Shown in pieces: positions 18,901 through 27,332 of a stretch of DNA of 64,000 bases (its first letter is position 1; each line of letters begins with the position of its first letter). The notes beneath the pieces are model-generated. The model worked only from the letters and a program-made list of their open reading frames with translations. It searched no databases and was not told the DNA's origin. The stretch is taken from contig NZ_CP101824.1 in assembly GCF_024498195.1 (NCBI RefSeq), positions 1,550,001-1,614,000 on the forward strand, in the 5' to 3' direction. Origin of the DNA: Halovivax cerinus. GTDB taxonomy: Archaea > Halobacteriota > Halobacteria > Halobacteriales > Natrialbaceae. The position numbers and the translations under genes were made by a program.

Positions 18901-19167
18901 CTGCGATCGGTTCTGGAGGAGGTGACGGCGATCGATCTCGCGCAGGTCGAACTGCAGGTCCGTCGCGACCTGGCCTGGCTCGCGCTCGAGTCGGGCGATC
19001 GGAGGGTCGCCATCGACCACCTCGACCGCGGCTACGCGCTCGCCGAACGGATACGGAGCGCCCGCCACCGCGAGTGGTTCGACGCCGCGCTCCAGGCTGT
19101 CGAGTCCGGCTGTGCGGCCGACGCGTTGCGGCCACTCAGCGGTCCGTTCGAGACCACGGTGGTGTGA
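15973..19167 (+). CDS. STAND/MalT-like ATPase with N-terminal winged helix and TPR-like tail, paralogue 1
   Basis: A 1064-residue multidomain protein. Residues 1-90 form a winged helix (LTATEIATRIDLAETVAARVSLL, then a short wing). From about 140 there is an AAA_16/STAND ATPase with Walker A GETGIGKT at 169-176 and Walker B LLVGIED at 261-267 followed by LQWAD. A helical arm carries the YRFASHVLRSTVLE segment. From about residue 490 to the end there are tandem TPR-like helical pairs. Proteins of this architecture act as nucleotide-switched signal integrators, as in MalT. The ligand is unknown. The start is fixed by a TATA box 32 nt upstream. It is the first of four paralogues in this window. 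Confidence 0.88.
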   Translation: MDVPGVDDLVLVALDRTPDGSGGALTATEIATRIDLAETVAARVSLLSSLSSMEAEGLVDPVADDGTTERYALTETGSDRAREVFDRYASADVTARNDGEIVEGTLVDVAAAFDLDPVTAMARLSPGGEVTVAETLDSAFVDRSSERDTIESALETAESGESTVIVVVGETGIGKTSLFRECRSLAADRGFETRIGRADPERTDPYHALAEALPRALDHLDRATVPESPSAATNRALDDAAAIRYAAVRDALVERADRTPLLVGIEDLQWADAASLSLLAALLGGLEDVPIAVLVTLRTDESGGADDSVLSDLVEAAACESTVCRLGPFDREAVGELIERRVGRRGVPEACLDAIYEHTGGVGLFVEETVDDLLDRGVIDPQRGTYPESLADVPLPSVIESTIRDRLDRLDAGTRRLLEVAAVAGTTVDVETLRAVLTGDSAHLHDQAHLLVDGRVWERLDEERYRFASHVLRSTVLETLDPDRRVSLERRVADHLSERADPPHAELARRYDRAGELECALDHAMNAGESALDVYAHEDAIDAFQHALGIARDLDRETETIEALESLALVYRLTGEYESAHTHLEYVRNHTDDVDRIRRTYASQAIMDTDVGEVERAIEFADRGLELDGPRSTAYVQLLDVLASVQFQRGDFREAVATARYQYDLAERLDDPLSMGRASFHIGRSHRQLGRAERAVDSLEASRDLLEPLDEPVHLGDCLNELGISYVTTDRFDAGVAAMERCEELAEETGEVRLAIRALNNLGVHALSNGDWEAARERFDRLHELASRVGNDRMRIIALSNEGVIDLETTDVRTARETFETALSLSRSIGHDHQSTFARINLAQVEVLADRLDEADRYATEALERAQADGYVRTEADAMRMQGAIARERGDFQLAVDRQREALDLARESENSMEISKAARDLAESLVATGETETALALCDEAAEYVPDGFRIDRVTLEATRARVLSAAGDPRGGDALRSVLEEVTAIDLAQVELQVRRDLAWLALESGDRRVAIDHLDRGYALAERIRSARHREWFDAALQAVESGCAADALRPLSGPFETTVV

Positions 19168-19355
19168 TGGGGCCTGATCCGGCCGCTTCGATCGGGCGCA
19201 ATCGACAGGTTTCGGGACGGCGGTTGGGTCGGGTGGCGAGCGATGGCGGCTGGCTCGCCGACGGAGTGACGTGGTCGGCCTGCCCCGATCCGGTCGTCGC
19301 GGCCGGTCCGGTCGATCGAAGATCACACGAGCGCGCCGCGGTCGCGGGCCAACAC

Positions 19356-19363
19356 CTATTATG
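19356..19363 (+). promoter_or_regulatory. TATA box of STAND paralogue 2
   Basis: GGGCCAACACCTATTATG repeats the promoter of paralogue 1, with CTATTA 32 nt upstream of the ATG at 19388. An in-frame ATG inside this element (19361) is therefore not the start. Confidence 0.65.
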
Positions 19364-19387
19364 CAGACCCTCGAACTGTCGCCCCCA

Positions 19388-22300
19388 ATGGACGTTCCTG
19401 GCGTGGCTGACCTCGTCCTCGTGGCCCTCGAGCGAGCCGGTGCCGACGGCCCGTCGGCCGCGCTGACGGCGACGACGATCGCGGACACGATCGACCTGCC
19501 TGAGACGATGGCCGCTCGGGTCTCCCTGCTCTCGACACTGTCGACGATGGAGTCGGACGGACTCGTCGACCCGGTCTCGACCGATGGAGGCGATCCAGGT
19601 GCGTACGCGCTAACGGCGTCGGGTCGCGGCCGGGCACGAACGTCACTCGATCGCTACGAGTCGGCGTCGGTCACCGCACACGCTGGCGGCGAGCGCGTCG
19701 AGGGCTCGCTCACCGACGTCGCCGACCGCTTCGGACTCGATCTCGTGACGGCGATGGCGCGGCTCTCACCCGGCGGCGAGGTGACGGTCGAGGCGACGCT
19801 CGAGCCCGCGTTCGTCGACCGGGTGGCCGAACGTGAGGCGGTCGACCGACTGCTCGAGGCGGCCGCAGACGGCGAGCCGACGCTATTCGTCATCGAGGGC
19901 GAGGCGGGGATCGGTAAGACGACGCTCTTTCGCGAGTGTCGCTCGATGGCGGCCGACCGGGGGTTCGAGACGCTGGTCGGCCAGGCCGACCCCGATCGCT
20001 CCGATCCGTACCACGCACTGACCGACGCACTTCCGTGGGCGATCGAACACTTGGAGGAGGCGCCCGTCCCGACCTCGGATTCGGCGTCGGTGACGACCCA
20101 GTCGCTCGAAGACGCCGTCGCGATTCGGTACGGCGCGATCGGGGACGAGTTGCGCGACCGGGCGAGCGACCGGCCGATCTTCCTGGGCATCGAGGACTTG
20201 CAGTGGGCCGACGCCGCCACGCTATCGGTGCTCGCTTCGCTCCTCGAGGGAATCGAATCCGTCCCAATCGCCGTCGTCCTCACCGTGCGAAGCGACGCGT
20301 CCGCCGACGAATCCATCGTCGCGGCCCTCACTGACGCGGCCGCGTGCGAATCGACGGTCCGTCACCTCGACCCGTTCGGTCGCGAGGCCGTCGGGGAGTT
20401 GATCGAGCGGCGAGTGGGACGGCGCGGTGTCCCAGAGGCCTGTCTGGACGCGATCTACGAGCACACCGGTGGCGTCGGCCTGTTCGTCGAGGAGACGGTC
20501 GACGACCTGCTCGATCGGGGCGTGATCGACCCCCAGCGCGGGACGTATCCGGAGTCACTGGCCGACATCCCGCTGCCATCGGTCGTCGAATCGACGATCC
20601 GAGGCCGGCTCGACCGACTCGACGATCGCACGCGCGGCGTCCTCGAGGTGGCGGCGGTCGCGGGGACGACCGTCGACGTGGAGACGCTCCGGGTCGTCTC
20701 GGCGGACGCCTCGGCGCACCTGAACGATCAGGCGCACCTCCTCGTCGACGGTCGGGTCTGGGAGCGCCTTGACGAAGAGCGGTACCGGTTCGCGAGTCAC
20801 GTCCTGCGGTCGACGGTGCTGGAGACGCTCGACACGGATCGCCGTGCGTCGCTCGAACAGCGGGTGGCCGACCACCTGGCCGAGGCGCCTGACCCGCCCC
20901 ACGCCGAACTCGCCCGGCGGTACGATCGCGCCGGCGAGCCCGAATCCGCGCTCGAGCACGCGATGGATGCGGGCGAGGCGGCGCTCGACGTCTTCGCCCA
21001 CGAGGACGCGATCGACGCGTTCCAGCACGCGCTGGGGCTCGCACGCGACCTGGACCGAGACGCGGCGACGATAGAGGCCCTCGAATCGCTCGCGCAGGTC
21101 TATCAGATAGGCGGCGAGTACACGTCGGCCCACACCCACCTCGAGTACGTTCGCAACCACACCGACGACGTCGACCGCGTCAGGCGAACGTACGCCTCCC
21201 AGGCGAGGATGGACACCGACGTCGGCGAGGTGGAGCGAGCGATCGAATTCGTCGATCGAGGCCTCGAACTCGACGGACCGGTCTCGACGGCGTACGTCGG
21301 TCTGCTGGATGCGCTCGCGAGCGTGCAGTTCCAGCGCGGTGATTTCCGCGAAGCGATCGCCACCGCGCGATACCAGTACGACCTGGCGGACCGTCTCGAC
21401 GACGCCCGGATGAAGGGGCTCGCGTCGTTTCAGATCGGGCGGTGCCGGCGACAGGTGGGCCAGCCCGAACGGGCCGTCGAGTCCCTCGAAGCGGCGCGCG
21501 ACCTGCTCGAACCGCTCGACGAGCCGGTCGCCCTGGCGGATTGTCTGACCGACCTCGGCATCTCCTACATCACGATCGGCCGGTTCGACGAGGGCGTCGC
21601 CGCGATGGATCGCTGTCGGGACGTCGCCGAGGACGCCGGAGCCGTCGGCATGGTAATCAATTCACTCAACAATCTCGGCGTGCACGCGATCGGCCGAGGC
21701 GACTGGGAGCAGGCCCGCGAGCAGTTCGATCGGTTACACGACCTGGCCACTCGCGTCGGCAACGACCGAATGCGCATCATCGCCCTCAGCAACGAGGGTG
21801 TGATCGACCTCCTCAGCACCGACGTCCAGCAGGCCCGGGAGACGTTCGAGACGGCGCTCTCACTCTCCCGCTCGATCGGCCACGATCACCAGTCCACGTT
21901 CGGCAGGGTCAACCTGGCGCAGGCCGAGGTGCTGGCGGGCCGATTCGATCGGGCCGACCGGTACGCGACGGAGGCACTCGAACGCGCGCAGGCGGACGGC
22001 TACGTCAGGGCGGAGGCGGACGCGATGCGCATGCAGGGCGTCGTCGCTCGCGACCGCGGCGACGTCGAGCGAGCGGTCGAACGCATCCGCGATGGGCTCC
22101 AGCGAGCGCGAGAGAGTGAGAACACCGTGGAGATCTCCAAGGCGGCGACGGACCTCGCCAAGGCGCTGGTGGCGATCGGCGAGATCGAGGCGGCCCTGGA
22201 GCGCTGTGACGAGGCGGAAGCGAACGTCCCGGACGGCTATCGAATCGACCGCCTCGGTCTGAGAGCGACCCGTGCTCGCGCGCTCACGGCGGCTGGGGAC

Positions 22301-22585
22301 CCCGAGGGACCCGATGCGTTGCGATCGGTCCTGGAGGAGGCGATCGAGATCGATCACGCGCAGGTCGAACTGCAGGTCCGTCGTGACCTGGCCTGGCTCG
22401 CGCTCGAGTCGGGCGATCGGTCGGTCGCCATCGACCACCTCGATCGCGGCTACGCACTCGCCCAACGGACGCGGACGTACAGCGATCGCGAGTGGTACGA
22501 GGCCGCCATTCAGGCGGTCGAGGCCGGTTGTTCGGCAGCTGATTTACAGCCGCTCTGTGGACCGTTCGAGGCCAGTCGTGGGTGA
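19388..22585 (+). CDS. STAND/MalT-like ATPase with N-terminal winged helix and TPR-like tail, paralogue 2
   Basis: A 1065-residue close paralogue of the preceding gene, starting MDVPGVADLVLVALE. Walker A is GEAGIGKT at 171-178, Walker B is FLGIED followed by LQWADAATL. The TPR-like tail repeats the pattern of paralogue 1 almost residue for residue (SAHTHLEYVRNHTDDVDR, then MDTDVGEVERAIEF). Some stretches are nearly identical in DNA to paralogue 1, including synonymous positions, while others differ strongly, which suggests gene conversion or recent partial duplication. It has its own promoter, so the genes are probably transcribed independently. Confidence 0.88.
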   Translation: MDVPGVADLVLVALERAGADGPSAALTATTIADTIDLPETMAARVSLLSTLSTMESDGLVDPVSTDGGDPGAYALTASGRGRARTSLDRYESASVTAHAGGERVEGSLTDVADRFGLDLVTAMARLSPGGEVTVEATLEPAFVDRVAEREAVDRLLEAAADGEPTLFVIEGEAGIGKTTLFRECRSMAADRGFETLVGQADPDRSDPYHALTDALPWAIEHLEEAPVPTSDSASVTTQSLEDAVAIRYGAIGDELRDRASDRPIFLGIEDLQWADAATLSVLASLLEGIESVPIAVVLTVRSDASADESIVAALTDAAACESTVRHLDPFGREAVGELIERRVGRRGVPEACLDAIYEHTGGVGLFVEETVDDLLDRGVIDPQRGTYPESLADIPLPSVVESTIRGRLDRLDDRTRGVLEVAAVAGTTVDVETLRVVSADASAHLNDQAHLLVDGRVWERLDEERYRFASHVLRSTVLETLDTDRRASLEQRVADHLAEAPDPPHAELARRYDRAGEPESALEHAMDAGEAALDVFAHEDAIDAFQHALGLARDLDRDAATIEALESLAQVYQIGGEYTSAHTHLEYVRNHTDDVDRVRRTYASQARMDTDVGEVERAIEFVDRGLELDGPVSTAYVGLLDALASVQFQRGDFREAIATARYQYDLADRLDDARMKGLASFQIGRCRRQVGQPERAVESLEAARDLLEPLDEPVALADCLTDLGISYITIGRFDEGVAAMDRCRDVAEDAGAVGMVINSLNNLGVHAIGRGDWEQAREQFDRLHDLATRVGNDRMRIIALSNEGVIDLLSTDVQQARETFETALSLSRSIGHDHQSTFGRVNLAQAEVLAGRFDRADRYATEALERAQADGYVRAEADAMRMQGVVARDRGDVERAVERIRDGLQRARESENTVEISKAATDLAKALVAIGEIEAALERCDEAEANVPDGYRIDRLGLRATRARALTAAGDPEGPDALRSVLEEAIEIDHAQVELQVRRDLAWLALESGDRSVAIDHLDRGYALAQRTRTYSDREWYEAAIQAVEAGCSAADLQPLCGPFEASRG

Positions 22586-22703
22586 GCATCCGACGGACTG
22601 CCGATCGCCCCGATCCGACGTCGAAGCGGGCACCCGGCTCGGTCAGGCGAGCGTGCCGATCCGCAGGCCCGTCGGCTGCCGTCGGTAGCGCGTGCCTGAA
22701 CGG

Positions 22704-22710
22704 TTTTACC
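22704..22710 (+). promoter_or_regulatory. TATA box of STAND paralogue 3
   Basis: TTTTACC lies 24-30 nt upstream of the ATG at 22734, in the same relative place as in the other paralogues. It rules out the earlier in-frame ATG at 22692. Confidence 0.5.
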
Positions 22711-22733
22711 GCTCGCCGTTCAACCCCGGAGTG

Positions 22734-25700
22734 ATGACCGAGTACGGCGTCGACGACCTCGTCGTCCTCGCGCTCGATTCGACGGCCGATGGAGACGGGA
22801 GCGCGACGACGGTCGAACTCAGCGAGACGATCGCGTTCGGCGAGTCGTTGGCCGACCGCGTCCAGCTTCTCACCACGCTCGCCTCGCTGGCCCGTGCGGA
22901 TCTCGTCGAGGAGTCCGTCGACGAGCGCGACCGGACGCGCTACCGGCTGACGGATGCGGGTCGCGATCGCGCCGCGGAACTCCGGGCGGAGCTGGCAGCC
23001 GAACGAGTCACCGTCTCGGACGGAACCGACGAGCGTGAGTGCGCGCTGACCGACGTCCGCGACGTCGCCGGCATCTCGATCGCCGAGGCCCTCGTCCGCC
23101 GCTCGCCGTCGGGCGAGCTCGTGCTCGCGGACGCGTTCGACGCCGTCGTGAATCGTGAGGACGAGTTCGACAGGCTGACGACGACGTTCGACGCGGTGAC
23201 GGCGACCGCCGTCGATACCCGGTCGACCCACTCCGATACCCGGTCGACTGATTCCGACACCGCATCCGACGCCACCGAGCCCGCATCCGACGCCACCGAC
23301 ACCGCATCCGACGCCACCGAGCCCGCATCCGACGCCACCTGGTCCACAGCCGACGCCGACACCCCGCGCACGGTCGTCGTCACCGGCGACGCGGGCGTCG
23401 GGAAGACGACCCTGGTCGAGGCGTTCCTGGATCGCGTCCGCGACCGGTGTGGGGCCGTCTACGTCGGCCGCAGCCGGCCCGGTGGCGACGCGCCGTTCGA
23501 ACCGATCGCGGCCGCGCTCGACGCGGACGACGCGTCGCCGCCCGCCTTCGACGTCGACGCCGCGCTCGAGACGCCCGACGCCGAGGCCTACCGGGCCCAC
23601 CGGACGCGGCTCTACGACGACATCGCGTCCTGGCTCGAGACCCGTGCGGCCGACGGTCCGGTCGTACTGGTCGTCGAGGACCTGCAGTGGGCCGACAGCG
23701 CGACGCTCGACCTGCTCGCGCACCTCCACTCGTCGCTCGGGGAGGGGATTCTACTGCTGTGTACCTATCGGTCCGACGACGTGGACGAGACCGATCCGCT
23801 CGCCGAACGGGTACCGGCGGACGCCGTTCGACCGGTCGCCCTCCCGCTCGAATCGTTCGACCGCCAGACGACGGCGACGCTGGTCGAACACGAACTTCGC
23901 CAGCGGGGCGTCCCGACGGCTTTCACGGACGCCGTCTACGCGGTGACGGGCGGGAATCCCCTGTTCGTCGTCGAGACCGTCGCCGCCGCGCTCGAGGACG
24001 GCTCGCTCGACCCTCGCGTCGACCGGTACCCGACGAGTACGACGACCCTCTCCGCACCGGACGTGGTCGAGACGACGATTCGGCGTCGGTTCGACCGGCT
24101 CGACCCCGAGACGCGTGAACTCGTCGACACCGCGGCCCTCGCCGACGAACCGTTCGCGGTCGAGACCCTCGGCTCGCTCTGCTCGCTCCCGCCGGCGCAG
24201 TTGGGTGATCGCGTCGACCTGCTCGTCGACGCCGGTATCTGGCGGGAGACCGATGGGGGGTACCGGTTCCGGAGCCACGTGCTCCGGAGCGGTGCCCAAT
24301 CGGCGCTCGAACCCGATGCCCGCCGGGAGCGCCACCGGGCGATCGCGGCGCACCTTGCCGACGTCGAGGACCCCAACCACGCCCGAATCGCGACGCATCT
24401 GGACCGGGCCGGCGACGCGGCGACGGCCCTCGAACACTACCGGCTCGCGGCCGAGGACGCGGAAGAGACGTACGCCCACGACGTGGCGAGTTCGCACTAC
24501 GAACGCGCACTCTCGATCGCGCGCGAACTCGACCGCGACGACGACGTGCTGGCGCTGCTCGAATCGCTGGGCGACGGCTACTACACCCGCGGCGAGTTCG
24601 ACGAGGCGGACCGGTACTTCCGGTACGTACGCGAGGCCGCGGACGATCCGGAGCGGATCCGGCGCAGTTACTACTACCAGGCCCGCATGCACTTCGAGCA
24701 GAGCGAGTACGAGCGGACGGCGACGCTCGCCAGGCGCGGGCTCGACGCCGGAGGCGACGAGGTCACCGAGATGGTCTGCTGGCTGGTCGACTACCTGGGC
24801 AGCGCGCACATGAAACGAAGCGACCACGACGCGGCGATCGAGCAGTTCGAACGCCAGCGCGAACTCGCCGAGTCGATCGACTTCCGACTCTCGCTGGGGC
24901 GTTCCTATCAGAACCTGGCCACCGTCTCCCGCCGTACCGGCGCGATCGAGGACGCCGTCGCGTACGGTGAGCGAGCCGTCGCGTTGCTCGAAACCGCGTC
25001 GGCGGATCGCGAACTCGCCCGCTGTCTCAACGACGTCGCCCTCGTCTACCGGAGCGCGGGACGTACCGAAGACTACGTAGAGGCCTTAGAACGCTGCCAC
25101 GACCTGGCCGAGGAGACAGGCAACGTCCGGGCGCGCATCCTCGCGAAGAACAACCTCGGCGTCGCCGCTCAGAGCCGGGGCGACTGGGGGGACGCCCGAT
25201 CGTACTACGAGGACGTCGTCGCTCTCGCCGAACTGACCGAGGACACCGATACGGTCGCCCTCTCGCTGTGGAATCAGTCGATCGTCGACGTGGCACTCGG
25301 CGACCTTCCGGGAGCGATCGACGGGTTCGAACGGGCACTCTCCCTCGTCGAAGGGTCCGCGGAGATTCAAAAAGTAACGCACTTTCACACCAACGTGAGT
25401 CGGGCGTACCTCCTGGCGGGCGACGTCGACGCGGCTCGCTGGCACGTCGCGACGGGCCAGCGACTGGCGGTCGAACACGACCTTCCCCACCTGCGGGCGA
25501 CCAGCGCGATCAACGCTGCGACCATCGAACGGGAACGCGGGGCGATCGACGTCGCGCTCGAACACCTGCGATCGGCCCGCTCGGAGTTCGACTCGACCGA
25601 GGACGTCCGTACCGAAACGGCACTGCTCGACCAGTTCGCGCGGACCTACGTGGCGGCCGGGGAGCCGTCGACGGCGCTCGAGTACGCCCGCCGAGCTCAC

Positions 25701-26033
25701 GACGCGGCTCCCGACGGTACCCGGCAGGCGACGCTTCGGGCCGCGGTCACCCTGGGCGCGGCCCTTCGCGCCGCCGGGCGGCGAACGGACGCCCGAGACC
25801 ACCTCGAGTCGACCCTCGCGGACGCACAGACCATCTCTCGTCAGTCGACGATCCGCGCCCGTCGCGAACTGGCGCGCCTCGAACGTGACCTCGGGAACGC
25901 CGATCGCGCCCGCGAACACTACGCCACGGGCATCGACCTCGCCCGGTCCGCGGGGATGACACTGTACGTGACACAGCTTTCCCACGAATCGTCGCGACTC
26001 GACGAAAACGCCGCCGTCGCCGACGACCGGTGA
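22734..26033 (+). CDS. STAND/MalT-like ATPase with TPR-like tail, paralogue 3
   Basis: A 1099-residue member of the same family, more diverged from paralogues 1 and 2. It begins MTEYGVDDLVVLALD, has a winged helix in the first 90 residues, Walker A GDAGVGKT at 218-225 and Walker B VLVVEDLQWADSATLDLL. The extra length is a low-complexity linker (about residues 160-205) of DTRSTDSDTASDATEP-type heptads, encoded by a 21-bp minisatellite, between the winged helix and the ATPase. TPR-like repeats follow from about residue 540. The stop codon lies 9 bp from the stop of the histidine kinase gene on the other strand. Confidence 0.87.
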   Translation: MTEYGVDDLVVLALDSTADGDGSATTVELSETIAFGESLADRVQLLTTLASLARADLVEESVDERDRTRYRLTDAGRDRAAELRAELAAERVTVSDGTDERECALTDVRDVAGISIAEALVRRSPSGELVLADAFDAVVNREDEFDRLTTTFDAVTATAVDTRSTHSDTRSTDSDTASDATEPASDATDTASDATEPASDATWSTADADTPRTVVVTGDAGVGKTTLVEAFLDRVRDRCGAVYVGRSRPGGDAPFEPIAAALDADDASPPAFDVDAALETPDAEAYRAHRTRLYDDIASWLETRAADGPVVLVVEDLQWADSATLDLLAHLHSSLGEGILLLCTYRSDDVDETDPLAERVPADAVRPVALPLESFDRQTTATLVEHELRQRGVPTAFTDAVYAVTGGNPLFVVETVAAALEDGSLDPRVDRYPTSTTTLSAPDVVETTIRRRFDRLDPETRELVDTAALADEPFAVETLGSLCSLPPAQLGDRVDLLVDAGIWRETDGGYRFRSHVLRSGAQSALEPDARRERHRAIAAHLADVEDPNHARIATHLDRAGDAATALEHYRLAAEDAEETYAHDVASSHYERALSIARELDRDDDVLALLESLGDGYYTRGEFDEADRYFRYVREAADDPERIRRSYYYQARMHFEQSEYERTATLARRGLDAGGDEVTEMVCWLVDYLGSAHMKRSDHDAAIEQFERQRELAESIDFRLSLGRSYQNLATVSRRTGAIEDAVAYGERAVALLETASADRELARCLNDVALVYRSAGRTEDYVEALERCHDLAEETGNVRARILAKNNLGVAAQSRGDWGDARSYYEDVVALAELTEDTDTVALSLWNQSIVDVALGDLPGAIDGFERALSLVEGSAEIQKVTHFHTNVSRAYLLAGDVDAARWHVATGQRLAVEHDLPHLRATSAINAATIERERGAIDVALEHLRSARSEFDSTEDVRTETALLDQFARTYVAAGEPSTALEYARRAHDAAPDGTRQATLRAAVTLGAALRAAGRRTDARDHLESTLADAQTISRQSTIRARRELARLERDLGNADRAREHYATGIDLARSAGMTLYVTQLSHESSRLDENAAVADDR
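23214..23345 (+). repeat. 21-bp coding minisatellite in the linker of STAND paralogue 3
   Basis: Six 21-bp units in frame. The last four begin GCATCCGACGCCACC at 23262, 23283, 23304 and 23325. The first two begin GATACCCGGTCGAC at 23214 and 23235. They encode heptads such as ASDATEP and vary by whole units, so the linker length can change without a frameshift. Confidence 0.9.
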
Positions 26034-26042
26034 TCCGGGCGA

Positions 26043-27146
26043 TCAATCGGCCCGCTGGAGCGTCACGCCGAATCGGGCGCCGCCGAGCGGCGAGTCGCCG
26101 ACGGTGAGGTCGCCGCCGTACGTGTCCGCGATCTCCGCGGCGAGGTGGGTGCCGAGACCCGTCCCGCCGGAGTCGCCGATCGAGACGCCGCGGTCGAAGA
26201 TGCGGTCGCGGTCCTCGCGGTCGATGCCCGTGCCGTCGTCGTCGACGTAGATGGTCACCGCCTCGTCGGTCGCGGTCGTGTGAATTCGGATCTGCGAACC
26301 GCCGGAGTGGACGAGCGCGTTCTCGAGTACGTTCGCGAAGAGCTCCTTGAGCAGCGTGCCGCCCTCGACGCGCAGGTCGTCGACGTCGGTCTCGACGTCG
26401 AAATCGTGCTGACTCGCGAGGTCGGCGTGTCGGTCCACGGTCTCGCGGATCACGCGCGGGAGTCCGACGGGTGAGAGTTCCTCGTCGGCCTCTAGCTGGT
26501 GGAGCGTCCGGACGTTCTCGATGAGGTCGATCGCCTCGGTGACGCCCTTCTCGGCGTAGCCGTGGTACTCACGTTGCTCCTCGGTGAGGTCGCCTTCGGC
26601 GAGCAGGTCGAGGTAGCCGTCGATGACGGTGAGCTTGTTGCCGAGGTCGTGTCTGAGCACGGAGTGGAGGAACTCGGCGCGCTCCTGGGCTTCGGTTCGC
26701 TCGGTGGTGTCCGTCGCGACGCAGACGATCCCTTCGACGCTCCCCGAGTCGTCCGTCATCACGGACGCGGAGAGGCTGGTCGGGATGGCCTCACCGTCGG
26801 CGGTCTCGAAGTAACTCTCGAGGTCGGTGACGCTCCCCTTTCGCAGGAGGTGTTCGATGAGCTCCCCGGAGTGAAGCATCGAGGAGAGCTCGGCGTTGCG
26901 GTCCGGATCGGCGAGGACGTAGTCGATCGGTTTTCCCTCGAGTTCGTCGGGCTCGTAGCCGAGCATGTCGCGAACGGCCTCGTTCGCCAGGCGGATCCGC
27001 CCGTCGGGGCCGAGTTTGACGAGCACGTCGACCATCGTGTCCATCAGGTTCTCGAGGTCGGCCGTGCGCTTTCTGACCCGTTCGGCCAACTCCGATCGGG
27101 AGAGGATCGTCAGTTCCTCGTCCCCGTCGATCCCGGTATCGTCCAT
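26043..27146 (-). CDS. PAS domain sensor histidine kinase
   Basis: A 367-residue soluble kinase. Residues 1-34 form a charged coiled coil, about 35-150 a PAS domain (VLVKLGPDGRIRLANEAVRDMLGYEPDEL). The phosphoacceptor is His166 in LRHDLGNKL, the N box is FANVLENALVH (270-280), the G1 box DDDGTGI (302-308) and the G2 box GGTGLG (327-332). It therefore has all catalytic parts. There is no membrane segment and no response regulator gene next to it, as is common in haloarchaea. It sits in reverse orientation between STAND paralogues 3 and 4 and shares a divergent promoter region with paralogue 4, so joint signalling is possible but unproven. Confidence 0.93.
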   Translation of the reverse strand: MDDTGIDGDEELTILSRSELAERVRKRTADLENLMDTMVDVLVKLGPDGRIRLANEAVRDMLGYEPDELEGKPIDYVLADPDRNAELSSMLHSGELIEHLLRKGSVTDLESYFETADGEAIPTSLSASVMTDDSGSVEGIVCVATDTTERTEAQERAEFLHSVLRHDLGNKLTVIDGYLDLLAEGDLTEEQREYHGYAEKGVTEAIDLIENVRTLHQLEADEELSPVGLPRVIRETVDRHADLASQHDFDVETDVDDLRVEGGTLLKELFANVLENALVHSGGSQIRIHTTATDEAVTIYVDDDGTGIDREDRDRIFDRGVSIGDSGGTGLGTHLAAEIADTYGGDLTVGDSPLGGARFGVTLQRAD

Positions 27147-27170
27147 CCGGTCGACATTGGGTCGGCCCGT

Positions 27171-27179
27171 AATTAATAC
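27171..27179 (-). promoter_or_regulatory. TATA box of the histidine kinase gene
   Basis: Reading the minus strand, GGTATTAATTACG lies 25-34 nt upstream of the ATG at 27146, consistent with a leaderless transcript. Confidence 0.55.
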
Positions 27180-27301
27180 CCCCGCTCGCCGATCGGCTAT
27201 CCACCGGCAACGACGCCGACGCGGACGACCGCGCGACTGGCGGCGATCTGGCGTCGCGTTCGCGCCGCCGTTCGGCGGTCAGTCGTCTCACGGTCACGCA
27301 G

Positions 27302-27310
27302 TTTTATGTG
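27302..27310 (+). promoter_or_regulatory. TATA box of STAND paralogue 4
   Basis: TTTTATGTG lies 23-31 nt upstream of the ATG at 27333. It is 123 bp from the divergent kinase TATA box. Confidence 0.55.
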
Positions 27311-27332
27311 AGTTCGCGGCCACATTCGGTCG

